This document shows, one piece after another, positions 35,561-46,429 of a DNA stretch of 64,000 nt. The translations under genes and the position numbers were made by a program. The notes beneath the pieces were generated by a model that was given only the letters and a program-made list of their open reading frames with translations, made no database searches and was not told where the DNA came from. Source of the DNA: Paulownia fortunei (taxonomy: Eukaryota > Streptophyta > Magnoliopsida > Lamiales > Paulowniaceae); the NCBI GenBank assembly GCA_019321725.1, contig CM033116.1, positions 8,698,841 to 8,762,840 of the forward strand, in the 5' to 3' direction. The number at the start of each line of letters is the position of its first letter. The stretch's first letter is position 1.

Positions 35561-37122
35561 ATCAAAGGATCCAAATGCGATAGTGATAAGATTGATAGTC
35601 GCATATATTTCTCAAGTGTGATCTTCCCTTGACGAGCCAACTGCATGACTTTGTCTTTGAATATGAAACAATTATGAATTGGATGCCCCACCAAATGATG
35701 GTATTTGCAGAATTTTGGATCATCGATTCACCCAACCTCTTCAAATCGCTTCATTTCAAGTAATTCAATGATGTTCACATTAAACAAGTCATTGAATATT
35801 CCAGAGATATTAGAATTGAGAAAGGAGTATTGTTTTGCTTGCATCTCTTTTAAAGTCAACTTTCTTTGCCCCATTTCTTGAGAGATTTCTTTCTTTTCAC
35901 CACTTTTTTAATTTGCATTTCTTCTTAATTTGATAGGCATTGTATTGACTGCCATGGATTCTTTGTTTAGAGCTTTGGAAAAAAAACTTGCCCTCTTTCT
36001 TGGCTTCTTGTCTTTCCTTAGACTTGTGAGGTTTTTGGATGGGTGGCCCTTCAACTATACTTGCAACCATGCTTAACTCTATATCATGGGCCTGAGTAGC
36101 TAATTCTTCAAATGTCTTAGGTTGGATTCCTTGAAGAATGTATCGAAGGCCCTAATGCATTCCTGGAATGCACATCTCGATAGTCGAAACCTCCGATAAT
36201 CGATCTTTACAGTTAAGGCTTAGATTTCTCCAATGATTAATGTAGTTGATGACAGACTCTTCTTTCCATTGACGTGAATTTGTGAGTTCAATCATACTGA
36301 CTATTCGTCGGGGTACTATAGAATTGATTAAGAAACTCTTATTCCAATTTCTCCTAAGTGTTAATTGAGTTTGCCTCCAAATCAGTGTACCAATCAAACA
36401 CATTTCCTTTCAGTTTTTGGACAAATTGCTTGACCAGGTAGTCTCCATATGTTCCAGCATTATTGAACGTCTCAATAACATGAGCCACGTGTTGCTTTGG
36501 GTTGCATTTGCCATCGAATTGTTGAAATTTTGGGGGTTGGTAGCGAGCTAGTATCCTTAAATTGTCAATCCTTTGGGTTTATGGCTTGACATAAGTCAAA
36601 TATGATTTACAACTTTCATCGAACTTGTCTTTGATAGTCCCCATGATAAATTTCTTTAGTTGGTCAGCAGGAATCAACCCATCGGATGAAACTTGCAACT
36701 CTTTAAAGACTTCTCTATTTCACTTAACTGTTGTTTCATGAACGTCTTAGCTTTGTCATGAGTTTCAACTTGTTTTCCCATTATGCGACTAGTATCAACA
36801 TTGTCCACTTTGTTCATCAGCTTTGTAATTTGAGACTCTTGTTCTTGAACATATTTTGTGAGTCGGCACCATGTTCGAAGTAAATGAATAACTTGATACT
36901 GAGCGAGGAGTGAATGATGCAAATTCATCTTTCAGGTCCCCATCGTCTTCATTGGTATTGGCAAGATGTGGTAAGTCCTCAACAATTTCGAGCAATAGAT
37001 TCATCTTAGAAGATGCTGCAATTTTTAGACATACTTCTTGTGATAATACCAAGACTTTCACTTATAGCATTTGAAGAATTTAAAGTAGCAACCTTCACTA
37101 CTGTGATCTTGCGAGCAGCCAT
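35561..37122 (-). pseudogene. GYP-B gag, broken
   Basis: Starts at ATG 37122-37120 (MAARKITVVKVATL). Conserved Gag pieces are LIWRQTQLTLRRNW, MIELTNSRQ and YINHWRNLSLNCKDRL (36152-36403), and a His/Cys zinc-binding-like segment KYHHLVGHPIHNCF (about 35660-35700). Several frameshifts and stops separate the pieces. It corresponds to the GYP-A gag over the capsid portion. Confidence 0.85.
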
Positions 37123-37196
37123 TGTGATATTTCAAATCTTTTGAGGAAGAGAAGAGATGAGAGGTAGAGATTGTCCCACTAGGCAAGCCAGAAATT

Positions 37197-38099
37197 TGCA
37201 ACACAAATTTCGTTGTTTGCAAAAATTACAAACAAGAAAAATAGTACAAATTGAATTTTTAATGTATCAAAAGAATTAAATGGTTATAATCTCTAACTAA
37301 TTCATTTCATTCTTCTCTTTAAGAACAATATCTTGTGGATTTAAAATTTTGGAGGTGAAATCATTAATTTGATCTCCTCCAAATTGATTTTGTTCTTCAA
37401 TAATGTTAATGTGAGGGTTTGACACGTTAATTTCAAATTAAACATTACAACTTCATAAATGTTAACTTGGTGGATTTGATAACTTTTTGATGGAATCGAT
37501 CTCCTAGTCTCCTCCAATGTGGATTGGATTTTTACTAACGTTAATTCAAGGGTTTAGTAACTTAATCTTGAATTAAACATTATCACTTGAGAAGACTCTG
37601 CGATGAACATCTTGACTTTCGCCTTGAACACCGTGGATCTTCTCGAACTTAATCTCCTTAAGTTGAGAGAATTCCTCTAACACCTTTCTTATTTGGATTT
37701 TTTATTCACAACTTCTATTTAACTTATTGTAGATGATTCTTATTTATACTTGTAGGATATGAGTTCTTGCCATAATTATTTGATGAAGTGACGCGATTTG
37801 ATTAGTCTTTTATGATTTATTTAACATCTATTGCCTTAATTACAAGATGTGATTTAAATTACCAAACATTGGTATTTACTTCTCTAATTTGCAATATACA
37901 ATCTCGATTGCCAAAAATTAAAATTTGACACTTGGCGACATTTGATTGGCTGAAAATATATATTAAATAATCAATTAATTTGCTATTTACTTTAGGAATT
38001 AAATTTGATTAAATTTGCAAAATATAAATAGAATTGATATTTAATATTTTATTTTACACGTATCATCATTTAATTAACCATAAATTTAATTTATCTACA
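37197..38099 (-). repeat. GYP-B 5' LTR
   Basis: TGCAACAC...TCTACA on the plus strand. TATA box TATAAATA (minus) at 37741-37748. Followed by the duplication ATTGT (38100-38104). Confidence 0.88.
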
Positions 38100-38104
38100 A
38101 TTGT

Positions 38105-38193
38105 ATCTATATATTTTCATCAAATTTAATAGAACTTTATTTGTACTATTTCTTTATTTGTAATTATTACAGACAACAAAAATTTGTATTACA
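38105..38193 (+). repeat. GYP-A 3' LTR, second part
   Basis: Continues the 3' LTR interrupted at 17710. It matches 14934-15021 of the 5' LTR and ends ATTACA. Confidence 0.85.
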
Positions 38194-38785
38194 TGTGAAA
38201 GCCACATAAAATCCACACAAATTTAAATATCTACAGGTTGAAGATTATTATCTTAATCTCTACCATTAATATGATATTTAAAAAAAAGAAAGATGAAGCG
38301 CACATAAAACCCACGTAAATTTAATAGTTTAAGAGTATTTGAAGCACAACTTTAAATGCTCTAAAAGAAAATCGCTAATTAAATTGAGGCGAAATCAAGC
38401 TTGAGCCCAACCCTCCTCTTCATGTAATTCATTACAAACTATGCCAAAGCATTAATACTCAATGAACCATGATTCCGGCCTATAATTTAATCTACTCTGC
38501 TAATTTTTAAAAATTATTAATGTTGACATCTTAGTTTTGTGATTCACTTTGAAATGTTATGCTGAAAAAAAAAAAAAAAAGAATACCAAAAAGACTTGGC
38601 AAGTCAGATTTCAAATTCTTTAACATTATGTTGGTCCTAAGATTTTGCTTTAAATGATAGCACTATATGATTTATTTTTCTTACTTTTTTTTTCTTTTCT
38701 TTTTTCTTGCCAAAATCCATGCTCCAAACATAATATAAAAGGAGCCTTGTTTTACCTTTGATTTTTCTCTATTTCAATATAAACA
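38194..38785. other. Non-coding flank of GYP-A
   Basis: No gene seen. About 38236-38285 resembles sequence just before the GYP-A 5' LTR (about 14195-14255), possibly two copies of a LINE 3' tail. Poly-A and pyrimidine tracts follow. Confidence 0.45.
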
Positions 38786-39523
38786 AGTGCTCCCTCCGTG
38801 CCATTTTACGTATTCATTTTGATTTAAAATAAAATTATAAATAGAAAATAAAAAAGTAAAAATTTGATGTATTTGTACATTATTGTCGTTAAAAAATAGT
38901 GATGGATAATTAATGGTGTCACACGAGAAAAAATTATTTTCATCCCTAATATTTTATACCGTAAGCAAAATCATCCCTCAAGTTCTAATTTTTTATCAAT
39001 TCCATACCTGTAACAATTTTTCAGTTTCAATTTTTGGACAAAAATATTTTTTTAGTCAAGTTACCAAAATACCCTTGCAGTAAGAGATAAGTTCTTCAAA
39101 TGCCACTTTCATCACTATCATTTAGTTCCATTTTTTAACTCCGTTCTTGAGAATTGGCATTGATTAATTCCACTCAAAATGACAGTTTGATTTCAAATTC
39201 TCCCGTGTAAGTCTTGTCTTTAAATAATTGTCTAATAAAAACTTACTTATACTTGAGGAATCATAAATTTTAAATAGCAAAATTTCTCCAAACTGTAGAA
39301 TATTTTACATAGTAACAAATTGGGAATTTGGATTTTAATTATTAGGTCAGGAAATTCGTGATTTGGGGTACTATTTGCTATAATTTGTCATAAAAACTTC
39401 ATGGTTAGCTTGAGAATATCATGCATTTATGAGTGAAAATATAGAAACAGATTATATTACTTAGTGGATAGATAACTATATATGGGTATTAAAATCTGTA
39501 ATTTCATAAAACAATGGAATCTC

Positions 39524-39565
<42 letters not shown>

Positions 39566-40319
39566 TTATACATAGTTAATTCTATATTTGTACCGCGTAA
39601 TATGATCTCTCTTGATACTTTTACACATGAATGCATTAGATTAAGAAATAAATAATTTTTTTATTGATATAGTCTTTAATTAATTTTAAATTTTATAAGG
39701 AGATTTTAAACAAAAGATATTTTCTAGATGTTTTCCCAAACTACCCTGCAAAGTACATGGATCATGAATTTGGAGACCTAACGAATAAAACTCAAATTTC
39801 TTATCTGTTACAAGATGAAGGACTATGTAGTTTGGAGAAATTTTCTATATAAATTTAATGGTTCCCCTAGTATAAGTAGGTTTTTATAAGTCAATTGTTT
39901 AAAAATAATACTTACATTTGGCCCTTTAAAAATCCAATGATCATTTTGAGTAGAATTGACCAATTCTAATTCCCAAGGATGAAATTAAAAAATGAAAACG
40001 AATGATAGGGATGAAATTGATATTTGAAAACTTCTTCTATTATAATGCAAGGCTATTTTGGTAACTTAATATAAAAAGTGTTTTGGGCTAGACATTAAAA
40101 CCAATAATTTGTCAAAAAAATGATATTGACTAATTTTAGAACTTGAGAAATGATTTTGCTAGGGGTATGAAAATAAATTATTTTTCTATGTCACACCTTT
40201 ACTTTAGGTAAGAGCTTATTTTTGAGAAAAAAAAGTTTCAATTTTATGAAATAACCCTTATTTTAGGACATCCCATAAATAATATAATAGTGACAAATTT
40301 GGGGGAAAAAAGGAGCACT
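38786..40319. mobile_element. 1.5-kb fold-back element with long inverted arms
   Basis: Ends are AGTGCTCC and GGAGCACT. The first roughly 530 bases pair in reverse complement with the last roughly 500: GCAAAATC (38965) with GATTTTGC (40152), AATTTCTCCA (39291) with TGGAGAAATT (39833), with many mismatches and indels. The centre has a (TA)n run. No coding capacity. A fold-back or MITE-like DNA transposon derivative is likely; the superfamily is unresolved (no clear target-site duplication). Confidence 0.75.
39526..39562. repeat. (TA)n microsatellite at the fold-back centre
   Basis: Uninterrupted TA run at the midpoint of the fold-back element. Confidence 0.9.
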
Positions 40320-41139
40320 GTATACCTTGTGTTTCTTTTCTTATATTACATCTTTCAAGTCTATCAAGTTACATTTTATAAAGTTGTCAACACTATTCAT
40401 GCTGTTACACTATTTCTTCATATTGATTTAATAAATTTTAAGAAATCCTCTATTTCAACTATATGTATATAGCCGTGTTTAATGGATCAATGACACCAAC
40501 CATACTCTTAGCTCTTGTAACTTCCCAAAAATATTAAATTTTTTGAGAAAAACAATTAATATAGAAGTACTTGTCCAATACTTTTGAAACATATAGAAGC
40601 ATTTGAGAATAATAATTATACATTAAGTGTGCCACATTCAAGATATAATGGTTGTCCACAAATTTGCAATTTTGATTATTTTATATGGTTTAATTTATAG
40701 TGTGATTTCTTTCTCTTTTTTTTTTGGTGGGGGGGGGGGGGGGTTTAGATTACCCTTTTAGTTTTACTCTTTTATGTTGAACTATGTCTAGATTTAATTA
40801 TGTGGATATACTTTTACTATTATTAGGGACCATGAAATATATTTATAAAACTAATAAGATTTCTTAGTCATAGTTTTCTTTTCAATAAATTCAGTGTTTC
40901 AATAGTTGTATTAACTATTAATCATGTCGACTACCTTTTTGACAATTTTTTGAGCTACAAAATTCGTACTGCATCATGTCTATGTTACTGTTTTTTGTGT
41001 GTATACAACATAACGTTTTGAGTTCATGTTAAATTCAACCCAAAAAAATAAAAATAAAAATAAAAATTGACCACTTTTCAATTCCAAATCTTAATTTGTC
41101 ATCTATTGATAAGATGATTTCCTGAATCAGACTATATTA
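40320..41139. other. AT-rich non-coding sequence
   Basis: No gene or repeat structure recognised apart from a poly-G run near 40730-40743. Confidence 0.5.
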
Positions 41140-41860
41140 TTCACAAGTTTATTTAAAAGATCTTATAAGATGTTATATCTTATTTTAAAAATAAACTATT
41201 GAAATGTTTGAATAAAATAAGATTATGAAATTTTTAAAATATTAATAATGATAATTTTGTAATTAAAATTAGCAAAACTAAAGGAATTTGTCAAAATGAG
41301 ACCTTAATTTAAAAATAAATTAGGATCTTACCTTTTTAAAAATTCTAATATCTTATTTTGGAGGGTTAAAAGCTATTTTTCTAAAAAAATTACCAAACAC
41401 TTTAAGAGATCTTATAAACTTTCAACCATCAGATATTTTAAAAAGTTTATAAGTTCAACCAAATACCTTCCTCCAACTATGTCACCTAATCTTCATTTCA
41501 TAAGGGCAATAAAGCCATTTTGATCATTTAGAGGGTGCTTATGTTTTTGAAACTTATAATATGTTAAATTTTATTTTAAAAATAAGTTGTTAAGTATAAT
41601 AAAATAAGACCGTGAAACTTTTATATGTTAATAATGATAATTTTGTAATTAAAATTATCAAATTAAAGGAATTTATTAAAATAAAATTTTATTTGAAAAA
41701 TAAATTTGAATATCTTTAACTTTTTAAAAATATTTTATTTTGGGAGCTTAAAAGTTCTTTTTCTAAAAAATTTACCAAACACTTTAAAATATTTTATAAG
41801 CTCTTAAATATTTTATAATATATTTTAAAAAACTTATAAACTCATCCAAACACCTTTTAG
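41140..41860. repeat. Two tandem MITE-like sequences
   Basis: 41145-41475 and 41533-41860 are related, in direct orientation. They share AATAATGATAATTTTGTAAT, a CTAAAAAA(A)TTACCAAACACTTTAA block and a terminal AACTTATAAACTCATCCAAA-type end. The second copy has imperfect terminal inverted repeats (GGTGCTTATG... versus reverse complement of ...CATCCAAACACC). Non-coding. Confidence 0.6.
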
Positions 41861-42810
41861 TAAAATTTTTATTATTCTCCTCTTAGAACGTGAGGATATT
41901 TGTGTAATACCAACAAATACTGTTTAGGATATCATTTTGAGTAATACCAAATATTTAGAATATCTTTTTCTGAAGAGATCTTGATTGTGTAATAGAAAAT
42001 TTTAGGAGATTTTTTTTTGTGGGGTGCTGTTTTAATCGTTCGGTGAGTTTATAATAATGTTTATAAAAAATTTGAATTGAAGGGCTTAGTGGAAGATGAC
42101 AATGACATTAATTAGTTTTGTCGAAAAATATTGAACAGCATTGAATTTCAAAAAGGCTCATCATGTCTATGGGTATGTATACCTATGATTCTTGTCAATT
42201 TCCACTTCCCAAATGTTGTTGCAGCCTCGCAAGCCTGTCTGAAAAGAAACTTTACCTACGTATAATTCTTGTCAATTTCCACTTCACATAGTTGCAGCCG
42301 CCTCGCAAAAGAAACCATTTAGGTGGGGTCTTTATTTTAGTTGTAAATTAATATTTTATTTTATAAATAGAAGATTTAAATTGTCTTTAATTGAGCGTGT
42401 GTTCATGTATCAAAAAATCATGTCGTTTAAGTATATTGAAATTGCTTTCGGCGTGTATAGAAATTTTGAGATGAATTTCATCCCCCGTCTTTCACTTATG
42501 AACTTGCTAATATCTCTACACAAATCAAAACATGTTAAGACATAACTCTGTGATTTTATTTGAACTTGGAGCCTCTGAATTCCCAAGGCAGCTGCACCAT
42601 GTAACTGTAAAAGTGAACTATTTTAGTAAAACTAAATAGCTCAAAAAAGGACTTCCTCTGAATTCAATTGAAAGCCTCAATTTGAAGATTCGATGTGAAA
42701 GATAAAGCATAGAGAATTCAAGTCTACATCACAGCAGGTCTCACAGTAGAGTGAATTTATCTCAAAGTACTGCTACAAGGGATTCCAAATTAGGAAGAAG
42801 TAAAGATGTT
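41861..42810. other. Non-coding sequence before the assembly gap
   Basis: No gene recognised. A 21-base segment containing ATTCTTGTCAATTTCCACTT recurs at about 42188 and 42262 in a local direct duplication. Confidence 0.45.
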
Positions 42811-42910
42811 NNNNNNNNNNNNNNNNNNNNNNNNNNNNNNNNNNNNNNNNNNNNNNNNNNNNNNNNNNNNNNNNNNNNNNNNNNNNNNNNNNNNNNNNNN
42901 NNNNNNNNNN
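42811..42910. other. Assembly gap (100 N)
   Basis: Exactly 100 N bases, the usual placeholder for a gap of unknown size. It lies between the two arms of the inverted repeat, 1756 bases from the right arm. Confidence 0.99.
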
Positions 42911-43940
42911 GTGAGGAAACTTGACTCAGGAATTTACTAGGTGGCAGTGGTGGGAAATTGCGAGTGGGTTGTTTGGTGATGGCTTAACAAAAATTCTTTC
43001 ATTATCAGTTTTTCATGCAGTTCATCAAAGGAGTTAGGGGTGGCACGATTGTTGATGATATCAACAATGGATTTGTAGTTATCATCAAGGCCATCAAGAA
43101 TTTTCTCAATGAGATCTTTATGATCCAGAGGTTTACCAAGGGTGTCTAGTTCATCAACCTAAATTTTAATAGATTTCATATAGTCGAAGATGGATTGGGA
43201 GCCTTTAGTGAGGGATTTAAGTTGTTTTTCATTTATTTGATGTGACCACGAGAGAGATGGGTGAAGGTGTTGGTGAGGGTAGTCCAAGCATCATGAGAAG
43301 TTTGGGACTGAGTGACGAGAGGGACAAGTGAAGGAGTGAGAGGACCGATAATGGCCCAAAAAATTAGTTTATCTTGCCAGAGTCGTGTCTGATATGCTGG
43401 ATTTAGGATGGGGACATTATTGACAGTGGTGGTGGAATGTGGTGATTGGTGAGAATCGTCAACAAATTTAAAAAGATCACAATCGATTAAAAGGACTTCT
43501 ATTTAATATTTTTAAAATGGGTAGTTGGTAGATGTGAGTTTATGAGAGTTGTGGGTGTTCATGACGATAAGGGGTTGGGTGGGTTGAGTGGTATTGGATA
43601 TGATTTGGGTGTTTTCTTTGGCCATCGGAGAAGATATTGAAGAGAAAAATTATGGTTGCCCAGGAAACTGCTGTGATACCATAAAGAGGTTGAGAGATAA
43701 GGAGAAAATATGACACACTTTATTCATCGATCATTGTGGTTTACTTAGGTTACACCATGCCTAGGCTAATCATAGAAGATATATACAAATATGCAAAAAA
43801 CAATTAAGACCGTCCTAATTATGGTATGAAAGCAATCAAGATAAATTAATTAATTAAGATCATCCTTACTATCGTATGAAAGCAATCTATATAAATTAAT
43901 CAATTAAGATCATCCTAACTATGGGAAGGAAATCAAGTTT
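42911..43940 (-). mobile_element. COP-E: copia gag and LTR fragment cut by the gap
   Basis: Minus-strand gag starts at 43625 (MAKENTQI) and shows copia UBN2-type Gag features (NPAYQTRLWQDKLIFWAI, TSHDAWTTL, THLSRGHI, KPLDHKDLIEKILDGL) across a few stops, running into the gap. Upstream on the minus strand is TGGTATCACAGCAG (43668-43681), an initiator-tRNA primer-binding site, and then LTR-like sequence. The LTR includes about 2.5 tandem units of 50-58 bases (43801-43936). Confidence 0.8.
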
Positions 43941-44666
43941 CTTTATCACCAGCGACTTGTGAGATGTAGATCATCCTGGCCTATATTGAAAAGAATTAGA
44001 GAGAAATTTTACATTGATGATGAGTTGAATCCACATCATTTGTCTTATGTTAAATTTGTATTGAATCCTATGCTGCTTTTTCCAACAAAGGGAAAGTACT
44101 TTTATAGGGAATTTGTAAGTTTGGTATCAAACTTCCTAAAAATTTAATTTTAATACTATATATCAGTATTTTATTATAATTTTAGTATTTTTAATAACTT
44201 ATTGATGGAAAATGGCACGTAATACACATGTGGCTATTAAAATTCCAAGGTTTTAAAGAGAATTTTGGCATGTGAAATGCACATGCCTCAATTTTACTCA
44301 AGATATTGATCTATTTTTCTAAAGAAAAAGCATAAATTAAAAATTTTGACCTTATTTCTTTAAATTCTCCAGTTTTGATTTTATATTATATAAAAACGAG
44401 TGTAAAATACTTTTTACTTAATAATAATAATATTTTTGTGGGCATTTGCCCACCCATTTTCCTAGATTTTGGCATTTAGGACTACACAAAAAATTATATT
44501 TAAATTCATAAATAAATAGACTAATGCATATAAATATCGTATAATGTATCTATAAGTAATATTTTATTATTTTTAAATATGTATAATGCAGATTGCATAT
44601 AGAATCATTAAGGTTTAAATTTTCCAAGTTAAATAAATAAATAATTCTATATAATATTTGTATACA
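43941..44666. other. AT-rich sequence next to the right arm
   Basis: A 62-residue open frame at 43959-44147 has no recognisable homology and I do not call it a gene. The rest is non-coding. Confidence 0.4.
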
Positions 44667-45807
44667 TGACTAATAATGTTAAATTATCATATTCCCTTGC
44701 CTCATCATGCTTGTGTTTTAGAGTGGCGACTTCATAGTTCGACAATACACTGTCTCTTCTTACCCCTTATACTTGTATTTTAGAGTGGCGACTTCATGGT
44801 TTGACAATACACCATCTTGTCTTGCCCCCTTATGCTTATGATTTGGAGTGGCAACTTCATGGTTTAGCAACACAATATTTTATTTTGCCCCCTTATGCTT
44901 GTGATTTGGAATAGTGACTCCATGCCTTGACATAGGAAATTTGATATTTGTAAAGTTAGAGTGATTGCCATAATCATTTGAATTTTGAACTTGATTTGAA
45001 AAGAAGAGATGAGGGTAGAGATCTTCCCACTGGGTTTATTTGAAAAAAAGAGATGAGGGTAGAGATCCTCCCACTAGGCGTGCTAAAAAATTGTAACATA
45101 AATTTTTATTGTCTACAATAATTAAAAACAAGAAAAATAGTACAAGTAAAGTTTTATTGAACTTGATGAAAATATATAGATACAATCTCCATTAATTTTC
45201 TCATTCTTCTTTTCAAGAAAGTTAACTTTATGGATTTGGTAACTTCTTGATGGAATCGACTCTCCAATCTCCTCCAAAATTTAATTTTTCCTTCAATAAC
45301 ATTAATTTGAGTGTTTAGCACCTTAATCTCGAATTAAATGCCATAATTTGATGAGCTCCACGATGAATGCCTTGATTTTTTTCTTGAACACGTGGTTCTC
45401 CTTAAATTTGATGGATTTGAGTTGAAAGAACTTCCTTCAACACCTTTCTTGTTTGGACTCCTTCTTATTCTCAAGTTGTGTTTTACTTTTTGGAGATGAC
45501 CCTTATTTATACTTGTAGAATGATGGCTCTAGCTATTTTTATTTGATATATATGAGAGAATTTGATTGATTCTTCATGATTTGATAGACATTTATTGTCT
45601 TAATCACAAAATGTGATTTGAATTACTAAAATACTGTATTCACTTTTATAATTTGCAGGATACGATCTTTATTATCAAAATATTATAATTTCATTACCTG
45701 GTAATATTTTATTTTCTATCAATTAAATTTCTTATTTAATCTTGAAATTCAATGATAATCCTAAAAGAAATAAGATATAAATTGATAAGTAAAAATTATA
45801 TTACACA
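44667..45807 (-). mobile_element. Truncated gypsy element GYP-A', right copy
   Basis: LTR 45092-45807 (reverse complement of the GYP-A 5' LTR) followed on the minus strand by the leader with the same minisatellites. It is cut at 44667, corresponding to 15439. It differs from GYP-A by many substitutions and small indels. gag and the 3' LTR are missing. Confidence 0.88.
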
Positions 45808-46067
45808 TATCAATATATATTTGGCAATAAAATTTCCATGTCTGCATCACCTTTGTTTTTTATTCAAAAATACCCTATTAAGGATGGAGACTAAAGCAAT
45901 AATCCTCAACTTGTAGATAACACTCAAATTCAATAGTACACGATGTTTTACAATAGAGGTCGAAGTAAAATAAGAAGTATTATTCCTTTTACAAACCTAT
46001 ATGAGTGAGCTCTATGTGTGATTAGTCAATCCTATACAAAACTCTACAAAAGATCATCAAGTTAATG

Positions 46068-46334
46068 TATGTAACTGTAAATAAGGGAAGTCCAAGCTGA
46101 TCAACTCTAAGTAACCCAATAATTGTTCATGAAAGTTGTTGTGCCATGAAAGTCCTTAAGGTGAGTGTGTTGCAAGCTTCATTAGCTAAAAAAATTGCTA
46201 ACTTGTTTGCTTCTCAATGAATATGGATACTAAGAGTATCTATATATCTCATAATATTCTTAATTTTCATTAGCACTTCATGAAGACTCCAATAACCATC
46301 TACTAACAAGGTGATAATGTGAATGACTGATTGT
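46068..46334 (-). pseudogene. LINE RNase H fragment, right copy
   Basis: Reverse-complement counterpart of 13780-14046, with independent substitutions (for example ACATTAACTTGATG versus ACATAAATTAACTTGATG nearby). Confidence 0.6.
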
Positions 46335-46429
46335 AAATTAATCCATAATTTTGTGATTCCCATTTCACTTGTGACATATGTTACAATAATTATGTTATAA
46401 TAATTTGCACTTGTGTTACTATTTTGCAG

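Larger units (their letters stand above)
17711..38099 (-). mobile_element. GYP-B: Tat-type Ty3/gypsy element, minus strand
   Basis: LTRs at 17711-18604 and 37197-38099 flanked by the perfect duplication ATTGT. Reading on the minus strand, the order is gag, protease, linker, RT, RNase H, archaeal-type RNase H, integrase, hairpin-like repeats, an antisense host-like gene, then a purine-rich tract (GAGAGGAAA) next to the 3' LTR. The second RNase H domain and the extra antisense gene fit the Tat lineage. GYP-C interrupts the RT. Every coding region carries stops, frameshifts or lost catalytic residues. Without the GYP-C insertion it is about 13.4 kb. Confidence 0.88.
14307..38193 (+). mobile_element. 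GYP-A: short Ty3/gypsy element split by GYP-B
   Basis: 5' LTR 14307-15021 and 3' LTR 17097-17710 continued at 38105-38193. The internal region of about 2.1 kb carries only a gag remnant and minisatellites. After LTR position 15021 the leader contains CACGCCTAGTGGGA, similar to the equivalent GYP-B leader. The 3' LTR is interrupted by GYP-B with a clean 5-bp duplication. GYP-A's own target-site duplication is not clear (TGATA before, TGTGA after). It lacks all pol domains, so it is non-autonomous. Confidence 0.85.

Noticed and set aside
43959..44147. 62-residue frame next to COP-E
   Set aside because: No recognisable homology, no promoter or splice context; kept as unassigned sequence.
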